45,476 nt of DNA, from positions 1 through 45,476 of the forward strand of contig PHFL01000057.1 in NCBI GenBank assembly GCA_002794105.1. Reading direction: 5' to 3'. Under the pieces are notes generated by a model. It saw only the letters and a program-made list of their open reading frames with translations, did not search any database and was not told the origin of the DNA. How positions within the stretch are numbered: the stretch's first letter is position 1; each line of letters starts with the position of its first letter. This document shows, one piece after another, positions 9,575 through 17,569 of this stretch. This DNA comes from Candidatus Thermochlorobacter aerophilus (lineage in GTDB: Bacteria > Bacteroidota > Chlorobiia > Chlorobiales > Thermochlorobacteraceae). Position numbers and translations under genes: made by a program.

Positions 9575-10888
9575 ATGAACTATGAGTCTCTTTCAAAATT
9601 TCCGATTGGGTTAGTGCATCTTTCTATCACGCTAACCTTTGTGCCCGTAACGGGCGTGCTCAACCGCGTGATGATTCACGAATTTGAGATTTTAGCCAGT
9701 GTAGTGGCACTCTTGATGGTTTTGCCGTACCTGTTTTCGCCGCTGCAAGTGTTTATCGGGCGCTATGCCGACACGCATCCTATCGCTGGTCGCAAACGCA
9801 CACCCTACATTGTGCTTGGCGCACTGCTGTGCATCGGTGGCTTAGAGCTGACGCCACTTGCCGCGCTCTTGATGGCAGAAAAATCATGGCAAGCCATGCC
9901 ACTGGCAGTAGTAGGATTCGGATTGTGGGGCGTTGGATACAACCTTGCCGTGGTCTCCTACCTCTCGCTGGCAAGCGAACGCTCTAATGCTGCAGACCGA
10001 CCGCGTGTGGTATCGGTTATGTGGTTCATGATGATTGTCGGTGCAATTGCCGCTTCCATCTTGATTGGTCGTGCACTCTCGCCCTACTCTAATGCAGCAC
10101 TGGTCAGGGTCTTTCAAGTCGTGGGACTCATCTCACTCGGGCTCATCGCGCTGGGATTGTGGGGCTTAGAGCCACGCACAGACCAACCGCTGCAAAGGCA
10201 TGAGCGCCTTACACCAAGACAAATCTTCTCGGCATTAGCCCAGCAGCCAAATGTGGTGCGCTTTTTTATCTACCTCGTCTTGATGCTTGCTTCAATCTTA
10301 GGGCAAGATGTCCTGCTCGAGCCCTTTGCCGCAAAAGCCTTTGACATGAGCGTCAAAGAAACCACGCAACTAAACGCCATTTGGGGGACGGCAACACTTT
10401 CAGCCATGTTGCTCTATGGATTTGTGCTCAATCGTTTTCTTGCTCGCAAACAAGGCGCACAACTCGGTCTTGTGCTTGCCGCGGGCGGATTGCTCACCAT
10501 TGCAACCAGCGGCTTGCTAAGCATGAAAACACCTTTCCTCATCGGCTTAGCAACACTGGGGCTCGGCACAGGTATTGCCACATCATCGAATCTGGCATTG
10601 ATGCTGGGCATGACACCAGAAGGACAGACAGGCATGTATATGGGCGCATGGGGGATTGCCGATGCACTCTCTCGCGCTTTGGGAAATTTCCTAAGCGGGT
10701 TTGGTCGTGATGCCATCACCCATTGGCTGGGTCATCCGCTAATGGGCTATGTGAGTGTGTTTTTTGCGCAGGCGCTGTTGCTAAGCGTCTCGCTGTGGCT
10801 TTTGCAGCAGATTTCCGAAGCAGGCATAGATGAGAAGAAAAAATTCAACCTGACGGAATCCATTGCACTGGCGGCTGAAACCGACTAG
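9575..10888 (+). CDS. BCD/PucC-family MFS protein (copy 2)
   Basis: A 437-residue polytopic inner-membrane protein, second BCD-type MFS in the cluster. Signature segments are IGRYADTHPIAGRKRTPY in the first half and LGQDVLLEPFAAKAFDMSV plus KETT in the middle, the closest match in this window to the canonical QD-LLEP-MSV-TT motif. ATG 9575 lies 13 bp after bchL; an upstream in-frame ATG at 9488 would overlap bchL by 74 bp and add a hydrophilic leader, so I prefer 9575. bchJ follows after 15 bp. Family members support light-harvesting complex assembly or chlorophyll pigment handling; a role in moving bacteriochlorophyll intermediates between DPOR and later steps is inference from position. Confidence 0.88.
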   Translation: MNYESLSKFPIGLVHLSITLTFVPVTGVLNRVMIHEFEILASVVALLMVLPYLFSPLQVFIGRYADTHPIAGRKRTPYIVLGALLCIGGLELTPLAALLMAEKSWQAMPLAVVGFGLWGVGYNLAVVSYLSLASERSNAADRPRVVSVMWFMMIVGAIAASILIGRALSPYSNAALVRVFQVVGLISLGLIALGLWGLEPRTDQPLQRHERLTPRQIFSALAQQPNVVRFFIYLVLMLASILGQDVLLEPFAAKAFDMSVKETTQLNAIWGTATLSAMLLYGFVLNRFLARKQGAQLGLVLAAGGLLTIATSGLLSMKTPFLIGLATLGLGTGIATSSNLALMLGMTPEGQTGMYMGAWGIADALSRALGNFLSGFGRDAITHWLGHPLMGYVSVFFAQALLLSVSLWLLQQISEAGIDEKKKFNLTESIALAAETD

Positions 10889-10903
10889 AGCTGGGAGAGA
10901 AAA

Positions 10904-11542
10904 ATGCACGAGAGGATTTTGATGGAAAGTCCCAAGCGCTGGGACATAGCTGCAACGAAGTCGCATCAGACTTCGGCAAAGATGGGACCGAATGGAATTA
11001 TCCAAACCTTCAATGCGGTGAAAGCGCATTACGGAGAGCAAGAAGCCAATCGTCTCTTGCGGCAAGCGGGGCTGGAAAAATACATCGCTCAATTGCCACA
11101 TCAAATGGTCAATGAGCAGGAATTCCATAATCTTGTCAGAGCAGTTTGCGAGACCTTTGAGCCAGAGAAGCAAAAACAAATTTTGCTTGAGGCAGGGGAG
11201 CGCACGGCAGAGTATCTGCTTCAAGCCAGAATCCCAAAATTTTTTCAAGCACTCTTAAAACGCTTGCCAACACGGTGGGCAGCCAAATTGCTGCTCTGGG
11301 CAATAAAAAAACATGCTTGGACATTTGCAGGCAGCGGCGCTTTTGAATACCAAGTCGCAGGCACGATTAGTGCCAAAATCCTCGTCAAAGCAATGCCATA
11401 TCAGGAAAGTGCTTACTTCTACGGCGGCGCATTGCAGCTACTTTTCAAACGGCTGTTCAAAAATAAGCTGTCGTTTAATATTCAAACTGCAATGGATAAC
11501 GACACCTTGCTTTGTTTCTATTCGGCTCAAATACTGACCTAA
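10904..11542 (+). CDS. bchJ: BchJ-like V4R-domain protein
   Basis: A 212-residue protein that resembles BchJ, originally named bacteriochlorophyll 4-vinyl reductase. The second half carries the V4R domain (vinyl-4-reductase; a small-molecule-binding fold), including AGSGAFEYQVAG and the C-terminal FYSAQILT. From published work on Chlorobaculum, the true 8-vinyl reductase is BciA, and BchJ more likely binds or channels divinyl-protochlorophyllide; this is family knowledge, not visible here. GGGAGAG upstream supports ATG 10904, though ATG 10922 is a possible shorter start. It is embedded between two BCD-type MFS genes (15 and 17 bp gaps), which fits a role in handing pigment intermediates to membrane proteins. 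Confidence 0.82.
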   Translation: MHERILMESPKRWDIAATKSHQTSAKMGPNGIIQTFNAVKAHYGEQEANRLLRQAGLEKYIAQLPHQMVNEQEFHNLVRAVCETFEPEKQKQILLEAGERTAEYLLQARIPKFFQALLKRLPTRWAAKLLLWAIKKHAWTFAGSGAFEYQVAGTISAKILVKAMPYQESAYFYGGALQLLFKRLFKNKLSFNIQTAMDNDTLLCFYSAQILT

Positions 11543-11559
11543 CCTAAGGAGTATAAACT

Positions 11560-12915
11560 ATGCGTGTTACCATTCAATTCGTGCTCTCCAAGTTCGCTAT
11601 TGCGTGGATGTTTGCGTTGGTGACAGTGAATTTCAATCGTATCGCCATTTTGGAATTCGGCATCTCGGCGATTGTGATTGCCACGATGATTGGGCTCTAT
11701 CCGCTCTTCGGTCCATTTCAGCCGCTCTTTGGTCGGCTGACGAGTCGGTATCCACTCTTTGGCTATCGGCGCAGTCCCTATCTGCTGCTTGGCTTACTGA
11801 TTGGCGCGTTGGTCTTTCCGCCGATGCCCACTGTGCTGCGTGCCATGTCAGAAGGAGCGCTCTGGGCAATGGCAACAGGCTTTGTGCTCTTCTTCATTTT
11901 TGGTTTATCGATTGCCCTGATGGCAAATACTTACTTGGATTTAATTGCTGAATGCACGGAAGAAAAACAGCGCAGCAGCGTGTTTGCAGCGGCATGGACA
12001 GGGCAGACGCTCATCATTGTCGTGTGGGCAAGCCTGTTCCGATGGCTCATGCCTGAATTTAGTCAAGATGCTATGCAGCAGCTCTACACGCTCACGCCTT
12101 TTGTGGTCATGGCGCTGGGGGTGCTAAGCGTGTTGGGCTTGGAAAAACGCCGTAGCAAAGAAGAACTGGCAGCGCTCCAAAAATTAGACACCGAAAAAAT
12201 GACAAACCAAAATCCCGTCCACCATTCACTGCAGTTGCTGACAAAGAATCCTACAGCACAAAAATTTTTCCTCTTCATTGCACTATGCTTCATGGGAATT
12301 TTCTCGCAAGATTTACTGCAAGAAATTTTAGGCGGCGAAGTCTTTCAAATGAGCGTCGGCGAGTCGACGGTGTTTCAGCAAATTTTCAATGGCACGGTAA
12401 CAATTGGGATGGCGATGACGGCGGCGTTTGGCGCAAGAATTGTCGGCATGCCACAGTTCAAAACGCCCATGCTGCCACTTGAGAAGCGCAAAACCTTAGC
12501 CGCTTACAGTGGATTGGGCGCAACACTTTCTTTTTTGCTCATGTCGCTGGCGATTGCACAAGAGCAACTTGCTGGACTCTATGCCGCAATGGCGTTCAAC
12601 GGCTTGTGTGTGGGCGTGTTTGCCTTCTGTGCCGTGACCATGATGTCCGACATGACCGTCGAAAATGAAACTGGACGATACCTTGGCTTGTGGAGCATTG
12701 CACAAGCGATTGGCTTAGGAGCATCATTCTTGGTATCGGGCATCTTGCATCACTGGTTAGTCAGAAGCGGAATTTTTTCAAGCGCCGCAATCGGCTATGC
12801 GGTTATTTTTCTCATTGAAGCAGGCTTTATGCTCTGGTGTGTGCTCGCTCTCCGTCCAACAAGCGTAGAGAATCTGCGCCTGCAAGCTGCGCCTCGCCAA
12901 AGCGCAACTGCATAG
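11560..12915 (+). CDS. BCD/PucC-family MFS protein (copy 3)
   Basis: A 451-residue polytopic membrane protein, the third BCD-type MFS of the cluster. Its motif A-like segment is FGRLTSRYPLFGYRRSPY and its mid-protein signature is FSQDLLQEILGGEVFQMSV followed by GEST, so both are more diverged than in copies 1 and 2 (no LLEP, Ser instead of the first Thr). A Shine-Dalgarno-like AAGGAG precedes ATG 11560. It lies 17 bp after bchJ and seems to be the last gene of the bch transcription unit; the next gene starts about 117 bp later. It could have specialised for a different pigment or complex than its paralogues. Confidence 0.87.
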   Translation: MRVTIQFVLSKFAIAWMFALVTVNFNRIAILEFGISAIVIATMIGLYPLFGPFQPLFGRLTSRYPLFGYRRSPYLLLGLLIGALVFPPMPTVLRAMSEGALWAMATGFVLFFIFGLSIALMANTYLDLIAECTEEKQRSSVFAAAWTGQTLIIVVWASLFRWLMPEFSQDAMQQLYTLTPFVVMALGVLSVLGLEKRRSKEELAALQKLDTEKMTNQNPVHHSLQLLTKNPTAQKFFLFIALCFMGIFSQDLLQEILGGEVFQMSVGESTVFQQIFNGTVTIGMAMTAAFGARIVGMPQFKTPMLPLEKRKTLAAYSGLGATLSFLLMSLAIAQEQLAGLYAAMAFNGLCVGVFAFCAVTMMSDMTVENETGRYLGLWSIAQAIGLGASFLVSGILHHWLVRSGIFSSAAIGYAVIFLIEAGFMLWCVLALRPTSVENLRLQAAPRQSATA

Positions 12916-13032
12916 GCAGTGTGTAACATAACAAGCAGTGTGATGAAAATCGCAGCGTGGGCTGTGACCAACTCGTAATCTTCACGCGCTGTAGTGAGCT
13001 CGATTAACTCAAAATCACAAACTTCAGATAGC

Positions 13033-13881
13033 ATGATTACTTCTCGTATGGAGACATCATCTGCGGCTTACACTGCGATGTCCTTCAAAGACATTGCACA
13101 TGCCTACAACAAAATCAATGAAATTCCTGAAAAGTCCGCATTGCAAATCGGCAAGGTGATTGCGGCAATTGCAGGGCGGCGTGGTCAAATTCTTGACATG
13201 GGTGCAGGTGCTGGACGCATTACCATTCCAATTGCAATGGCAGGCTGTAAGGTTACGGCACTCGATTGCGAACCGATGATGCTTCAAGAGCTGGAACGAC
13301 AAGCCAAAGCCCATTCACTTTCGATTGAAACCGTTGTCGGTGATGCAACAAAAATGCCATTTGCTAATGAGAGCTTCGAAGCCGTTTTTACAAGCAATCT
13401 TCTGCATCTGGTGCCAAAGTGGGAAAACGCCATTGATGAAGCCATTCGTGCCATGAAATTTGGTGGTCTCTTCATTCAAGGGCGAGATTGGGTGGCGCCA
13501 GAATCTTGCTACGCACTGCTAAGAAATAAACTGCGTGAAACTGTCGTCGAACTAAAGCCCGACATGAAACCAACCGCAGCGGCAGGACCAGCGCTATTCA
13601 AAGCGCTCGAGGCACGCGGTGGAAAGAATGAACCTGAAATCATTGCCGCACGCTGGACTGTGACCACCAGCCCTGCTCAACTCTTAGCACAAATGGAAGC
13701 ACGTGCCTTCAATGAAACATGGCAGTTGGAAGAAGGCTTACTGCGCGAAACTATGGGACGCGTGCGTGCATGGGCAAGAGAACGCTGGCATAACCTGACA
13801 CGAGAAGAAAATGTCGAATGCCGCTTCCTGATTTATATCACCAGAGCCTTGAAACGAAAACAAGGTGAAGAAGCTCAATAA
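13033..13881 (+). CDS. Class I SAM-dependent methyltransferase
   Basis: A methyltransferase of about 282 residues with a Rossmann fold. Motif I is LDMGAGAGRITIPIA, followed by the acidic residue of motif II in TALDCEPM, VGDATKMPF (adenine-binding loop) and AVFTSNLLHLVP (post-motif). The C-terminal half is unusual for a simple UbiE-type enzyme and has no assignment from me. It is not obviously BchM or BchU. The start is uncertain: GTG 12994, ATG 13033, ATG 13048 and ATG 13078 are all in frame and none has a good Shine-Dalgarno sequence. It follows the bch operon on the same strand after 117 bp, so a pigment-related substrate is possible but unproven. Confidence 0.8.
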   Translation: MITSRMETSSAAYTAMSFKDIAHAYNKINEIPEKSALQIGKVIAAIAGRRGQILDMGAGAGRITIPIAMAGCKVTALDCEPMMLQELERQAKAHSLSIETVVGDATKMPFANESFEAVFTSNLLHLVPKWENAIDEAIRAMKFGGLFIQGRDWVAPESCYALLRNKLRETVVELKPDMKPTAAAGPALFKALEARGGKNEPEIIAARWTVTTSPAQLLAQMEARAFNETWQLEEGLLRETMGRVRAWARERWHNLTREENVECRFLIYITRALKRKQGEEAQ

Positions 13882-13974
13882 CCAATTGACCAATGCACGA
13901 ACGGCATGATGAAGAAAAAAGCGCTCATGGCTTAGAAACTTCGCAAGAAAAAGTTAGATTCCACATAGGGTCAG

Positions 13975-14098
13975 TAGTAGCGCTTGACTGAAGATGGCAT
14001 GCCCTCAACACTGTACAAATTCGTGCAGTCAAGCGTTTTGACACCGTTGAAAAAGGATGCATGAAAGCGACTAAATGCAAGTTTAGTCGCTTTTTAAT
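13975..14098 (+). ncRNA. Candidate structured small RNA with terminator
   Basis: A perfect 10-bp inverted repeat (CGCTTGACTG at 13981-13990, CAGTCAAGCG at 14026-14035) encloses 35 bases, and a strong terminator hairpin follows 28 bases later. No ORF spans it. The pairing and terminator are seen; a transcribed RNA is inference. It could also be a long 3' untranslated region of the methyltransferase gene. Confidence 0.35.
14064..14095 (+). terminator. Strong rho-independent terminator
   Basis: AAAGCGACTAAA (14064-14075) pairs perfectly with TTTAGTCGCTTT (14082-14093) around a 6-base loop, followed by further T residues. It probably ends the methyltransferase transcript or the candidate small RNA just upstream. 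Confidence 0.85.
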
Positions 14099-14159
14099 TT
14101 CACACTCGGCTGAAAACATCATAAAGCGTATTTTCGTGACATGTTCTTTTTCTCTGGCA

Positions 14160-14490
14160 TGAATGCCTCACTTCGTTCAGCATGACAAGAGCGAAAGTGT
14201 CATTCCGAGCGATAGCGAGGAATCCATGTCCAATGTGGATGCTTCGCTTCGCTCAGCATGACAAAAAAGGAAAAGTTATGCTTCGTTCAGTATGGCAGAC
14301 TCGAGAGGTCGTTCCGAGTGCTTTCTGTGTCTCATTCCAAACGCTTCTGCTCTGTCACTCCGAGCGCTTCTGCTCTGTCATTCCGAGCGATAGCGAGGAA
14401 TCCAGTATGGATGCTTCACTTCGTTCAGCATGACAAGAGCGAAAGTGTCATTCCGAGCGGTAGCGAGGAATCCAGTGAGGATGTTTCGCA
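14160..14490. repeat. REP-like palindromic repeat field
   Basis: Several degenerate copies of two linked units occur here: a TTCGTTCAGCATGACA unit and a TCATTCCGAGCGATAGCGAG unit with GAATCC following. The same units recur at 17335-17545 and 21995-22480. Translations in these stretches are spurious. Together with the small-RNA candidate they fill the 640 bases between the methyltransferase and DUF169 genes. Confidence 0.85.
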
Positions 14491-14520
14491 ACCTTAAAAC
14501 TTTTCACAAAGGAGGTTACC

Positions 14521-15291
14521 ATGAAATCGCCTAAAGAACTTTCCGACGCACTTGTCGCTATTGAAGGTTTAGAGCGCAAGCCGATTGGGATTAAGTTCAT
14601 TAGGTCAATGGATGAGATTCCAAAAGGCATAAAAAAATTTGGAGAAGGCGCAGAGGGCGTAGCCAAATCCATGCTATGCGCCATGTGGGGCGATGCCTTT
14701 GCTGGGGCAGGACCGTTCTACACGGTGAAATCTGACCACATCTGCGGCGGCGGAACAATTGCGGCTGGATTTGGTTCAACCATGCCAATTGAGCAAGCGG
14801 CTAAATTCATGATAGGTGAAAACTTGGTCTATGGCACCATGGAAGGGCTGAAGCGCGCCATGGAATCAACTTTGCCCTTCAAAGATGGGGAGTTTGTGGC
14901 GCAGATTATTTCACCGCTTGAGAAAATGGATTTGCAAGCCTTGCGTCCCGACCTTGTGTTCATCATCTGCAAACCGTATCAAGGGCAGCATATCTTGCGT
15001 GCATATGGTTTCGACAGCGGAGAGATTGTGCACGGCATCGGGGGCACATCAACTTGCGAGATGGTGTCAAGCTATGTGATGCACACTGGTAAGCCAACTT
15101 TCACACTTGGCGACTTAGGAGGCAATACCGGCATGAATATCAAAGATGACGAAGTGTTGATTGCATTTCCTTTCCCGCTCTTAGAAATTGCCGTCAATAA
15201 TCTGACACGCATTTGTCGAAATAGCACGATGTATAAGCACAATCTCTATCATGAAACGCCATCGCCAGTAAGCTCAACCGCATCAATGTGA
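14521..15291 (+). CDS. DUF169-family protein
   Basis: A 256-residue soluble protein recognised as DUF169 (PF02596) by its overall layout: an N-terminal segment with RKPIGIKFI, a Cys-containing central part (AKSMLCAMWGDAF, SDHICGGGTIAAGF) and a C-terminal half with PYQGQHILRAYGF and FPFPLLEIAV. The function of DUF169 is not established. Cys residues near CGGG and STCEM might bind a metal or cofactor, which is inference. It has an excellent ribosome binding site (AAAGGAGG, 14508-14515), so it is probably well expressed. It stands apart from the bch operon, behind a terminator and a repeat field, yet is on the same strand. No promoter motif can be named with confidence. Confidence 0.8.
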   Translation: MKSPKELSDALVAIEGLERKPIGIKFIRSMDEIPKGIKKFGEGAEGVAKSMLCAMWGDAFAGAGPFYTVKSDHICGGGTIAAGFGSTMPIEQAAKFMIGENLVYGTMEGLKRAMESTLPFKDGEFVAQIISPLEKMDLQALRPDLVFIICKPYQGQHILRAYGFDSGEIVHGIGGTSTCEMVSSYVMHTGKPTFTLGDLGGNTGMNIKDDEVLIAFPFPLLEIAVNNLTRICRNSTMYKHNLYHETPSPVSSTASM

Positions 15292-15468
15292 AGCACACAC
15301 AACAAAAGCGACAAATTAACATGAGTCGTGGTAGCAACGCACACGAAGCACGCTCTTTTTAGCCGTTCAAACTTTAACGAATTCTTTACACGCCACTTGT
15401 AACTCTTTTGAGCGCGGTAGCGTAAAGCTGTGCGTCGTTACAAAATTCAAACCAAACTTAAACCTGTT

Positions 15469-15867
15469 ATGAAATTACTTCGTGCGACTTTTTCTGCTTT
15501 TGTTCTTGCTTTGTCTTTTTCAGCTTTAGCTTCAGCAGCTTCTGACGAAATCGAGGCCCGTTCTCAGCAATTTCTTGCTAATGTGTTTTCAGGCAAGTAT
15601 GAAGAAGCGGCAGCAATGATTGCCAACTCTTCAAGCCTAAAGGCAGTTGATAACCTTGCTGACTTTGGCATCGGTTTGCGTGCCGCATTAGGCGATTACA
15701 AAGGCACATCAAAAGTCGAAGTGCGTGAAAAGCGCGGCTCCACAATTGTCGTGCTGATATGCGACTTTGAGAACGGGCAATCTAAGGTAACTCTTACCTA
15801 CAACGAGGTGGGTAAAATTACAGCGGTCTCGTTTAAGCCAGTTATTCCGCAAGCCGCAAACAAGTAA
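15469..15867 (+). CDS. Small secreted DUF3887-like protein
   Basis: A 132-residue protein with a clear Sec signal peptide (MKLLRATFSAFVLALSFSAL, cleavage near ASA-A). The mature part begins with an amphipathic helix (EARSQQFLANVFSGKYEEAA) and continues as an alpha+beta domain like DUF3887 or NTF2-like periplasmic proteins (FSGKYEEAAAM, GDYKGTSKVEVREK, TLTYNEVGKI). The function is unknown. I chose ATG 15469 because it starts the signal peptide; the frame is open further upstream with a non-signal-like leader. A terminator follows directly (15890-15918), so it is probably transcribed alone. Confidence 0.75.
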   Translation: MKLLRATFSAFVLALSFSALASAASDEIEARSQQFLANVFSGKYEEAAAMIANSSSLKAVDNLADFGIGLRAALGDYKGTSKVEVREKRGSTIVVLICDFENGQSKVTLTYNEVGKITAVSFKPVIPQAANK

Positions 15868-15889
15868 TGCAGAGAGTAAAACTCACTGG

Positions 15890-15918
15890 AAGGCAGTCTG
15901 AACAAGGCTGCCTTTTTT
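15890..15918 (+). terminator. Rho-independent terminator
   Basis: AAGGCAG (15890-15896) pairs with CTGCCTT (15908-15914) and is followed by a T tract, 23 bases after the stop of the small secreted protein gene. Confidence 0.85.
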
Positions 15919-16059
15919 ATTTGTCACACGCGTTTCCGGGTGAGCCCACGCTGGATTCCTCGCTCTGGCTCGGAATGAACTGTGATGAAAAAACCAAATT
16001 TTCAGTGCTATTTAAGTGCTCACCGACCACGCACCTCTGGTCTCAAACGGAGCTTGCTG

Positions 16060-17046
16060 TCAAATAACCGCAAAAGCTTGACGAATGAGTTTATTAGCCA
16101 CCGCCACAACCGCATGCTTATGCGCACGCCCCGTCTGTCGCAATCGCACATAAAACACCCGACACGCCACATTGTGCCGCACCGCACTCATCGCCGCCAA
16201 ATACAACACCTGTCGCGCCCGCGCATCGCCCATCTTACTGATGCTGCCCCGACCCTTGACACTCGTGCCCGACTCATAATGCGTCGGCGCTATACCAATA
16301 TAATCGGCAAAGGCTTTCGCTGAACGAAACTTCGTAAAATTGCCCGTCAAAATCAGCAACATCAGCGCACTCTCCCGACCAATACCCGCAATCGTGTCCA
16401 GCAACTCATCGTTCTTTTTGAGCTCATCATCTGACAACGCTTGCATCTGCTTACCGATAAGGTTCAGTTGCTTCTGACAGTGTGCAATCATCTGCTTGCA
16501 TATCTGAAGGGCATCTTGACTGTGCTGGCTCTCGGGCAACTGCAACAAGGCATGGAGCTGGTTTTCATACACCGTCGCCGTCTTCTGAAGTTGCCTCCGC
16601 ACCGTGCGCAACTGTCGCAATGCCGCTATCGTCTGCGATTCAGGCTGCCAGAGCATCATCGCCTCACGGTTCGCTACGGCAAAATCGTCAATTAACCTCG
16701 CATCGGCTTTGTCGTTCTTGTGCCGTTGCAGTCGTGACTTGCCAAAGGCTCTGACCCGATACGCATTGACCACATAACTTTTGCGCCCGGCTTCCACCAA
16801 CGCCAGCGCTAACTTGTAGAAGTAATTGCCCGTCGCCTCCATCACAAAGCGCGCTTTGCCCAAGCGTGCCGTCTCGCTCATAAAAGCCTCTATCCCCTCA
16901 AGCGAATAGGCATATCGGCGATGCTGCCCTTCAAAGCACGCATCAAAATAATCTTTGGAAATGTCAATGCCGACCACCGAGCCGTTTGGGCAGCAAGGTG
17001 CTTCGGGCGGCGGAACACGATGAGGGTCTTTGATAGAATGCGGCAT
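16060..17046 (-). CDS. IS110-family transposase
   Basis: A transposase of about 328 residues that moves the element by an RNA-guided mechanism typical of IS110 proteins. The N-terminal RuvC-like DEDD domain starts with VVGIDISKDYFDACF and includes FVMEATGNYFYKLA and RHKNDKADARLIDDFA. The C-terminal transposase_20 domain (PF02371) has LLDTIAGIGRESALMLL, DYIGIAPTHYESGTSVKGRG and ARQVLYLAAMSAVRHN, including the serine region. ATG 17046 gives the family's normal start; the frame stays open upstream to 17208, but those 54 codons lie in the zone expected to carry guide RNA. The protein looks intact, so the element may be active. Confidence 0.92.
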   Translation of the reverse strand: MPHSIKDPHRVPPPEAPCCPNGSVVGIDISKDYFDACFEGQHRRYAYSLEGIEAFMSETARLGKARFVMEATGNYFYKLALALVEAGRKSYVVNAYRVRAFGKSRLQRHKNDKADARLIDDFAVANREAMMLWQPESQTIAALRQLRTVRRQLQKTATVYENQLHALLQLPESQHSQDALQICKQMIAHCQKQLNLIGKQMQALSDDELKKNDELLDTIAGIGRESALMLLILTGNFTKFRSAKAFADYIGIAPTHYESGTSVKGRGSISKMGDARARQVLYLAAMSAVRHNVACRVFYVRLRQTGRAHKHAVVAVANKLIRQAFAVI

Positions 17047-17310
17047 AGAAGTCCATGCGTTTTGTGTTAAATTGAGCCTTGCTGACACACCAGCACTGGT
17101 CAGAAGCGGAAGGGAGGCTTTCTTTGACCAAGCATTACGATACGGGCATGCGGCATTTTGCCGCTGCCGACTGAACTGTTCGGGTATCAAGAAAGCGCGC
17201 AAGGGCACCCTTCATTGCGAACGGCGATAGACGCCAATGACTGATAACGGGTAGCATGCTCTTGCGCTCTTGCGCTTCCTGACTGGTGGTCAGGTCAGCG
17301 TAATTTACCT
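17047..17310 (-). ncRNA. Expected bridge-RNA region of the IS110 element
   Basis: In IS110 elements the non-coding end upstream of the transposase encodes a bridge RNA with target- and donor-binding loops. This 264-base stretch is the matching position, has no independent gene and contains short hairpins. I could not derive the loops by eye; the call rests on family knowledge and position. Confidence 0.3.
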
Positions 17311-17334
17311 CCGCTCACTGCTATATAATGACAC

Positions 17335-17545
17335 TTTCGGTTTTGTCATGCTGAACGGAGCGCAGCGCAGTGAAGCATCCACGCTGGATTGACCTCACCC
17401 TGTCTGCTGGCGCAGACGTCCCTCTCCTTTTGCAAGGAGAGGGACAACAGGGTGAGGTTTGCCATCTCCAATTTGTCATGCTGAACGGAGCGTAAGCGGA
17501 GTGAAGCATCCACGCACTGGATGCCTCACTGCGTTCGGAGTGATG
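17335..17545. repeat. REP-like repeats with nested long inverted repeat
   Basis: Two GTCATGCTGAACGGAGCG units flank a nested palindrome: ACCTCACCCTGT (17392-17403) pairs with ACAGGGTGAGGT (17447-17458), and inside it TCCCTCTCC (17419-17427) pairs with GGAGAGGGA (17436-17444), with a further small CTG/CAG stem. It lies between the IS element and the 3' end of trpC. Confidence 0.8.
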
Positions 17546-17569
17546 GCGCAGCAAGACCTTCATTGGTGA

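Larger units (their letters stand above)
15980..17320 (-). mobile_element. IS110-family insertion sequence (boundaries approximate)
   Basis: A DEDD transposase gene (16060-17046, minus strand) lies inside a stretch unlike its surroundings. The left flank (15945-15979) is a partial REP-like unit, and REP-like units resume near 17335, so the element seems inserted in a REP field, a known habit of IS110-type elements. No terminal inverted repeats or target duplications are evident, as is normal for this family. Exact ends were not determined. A hairpin (CCTGAC/GTCAGG, 17278-17294) lies near the transposase-upstream end. Confidence 0.75.

Noticed and set aside
17047..17208. N-terminal extension of the IS110 transposase
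   Set aside because: The family starts near 17046; the upstream codons lie in the expected guide-RNA zone.
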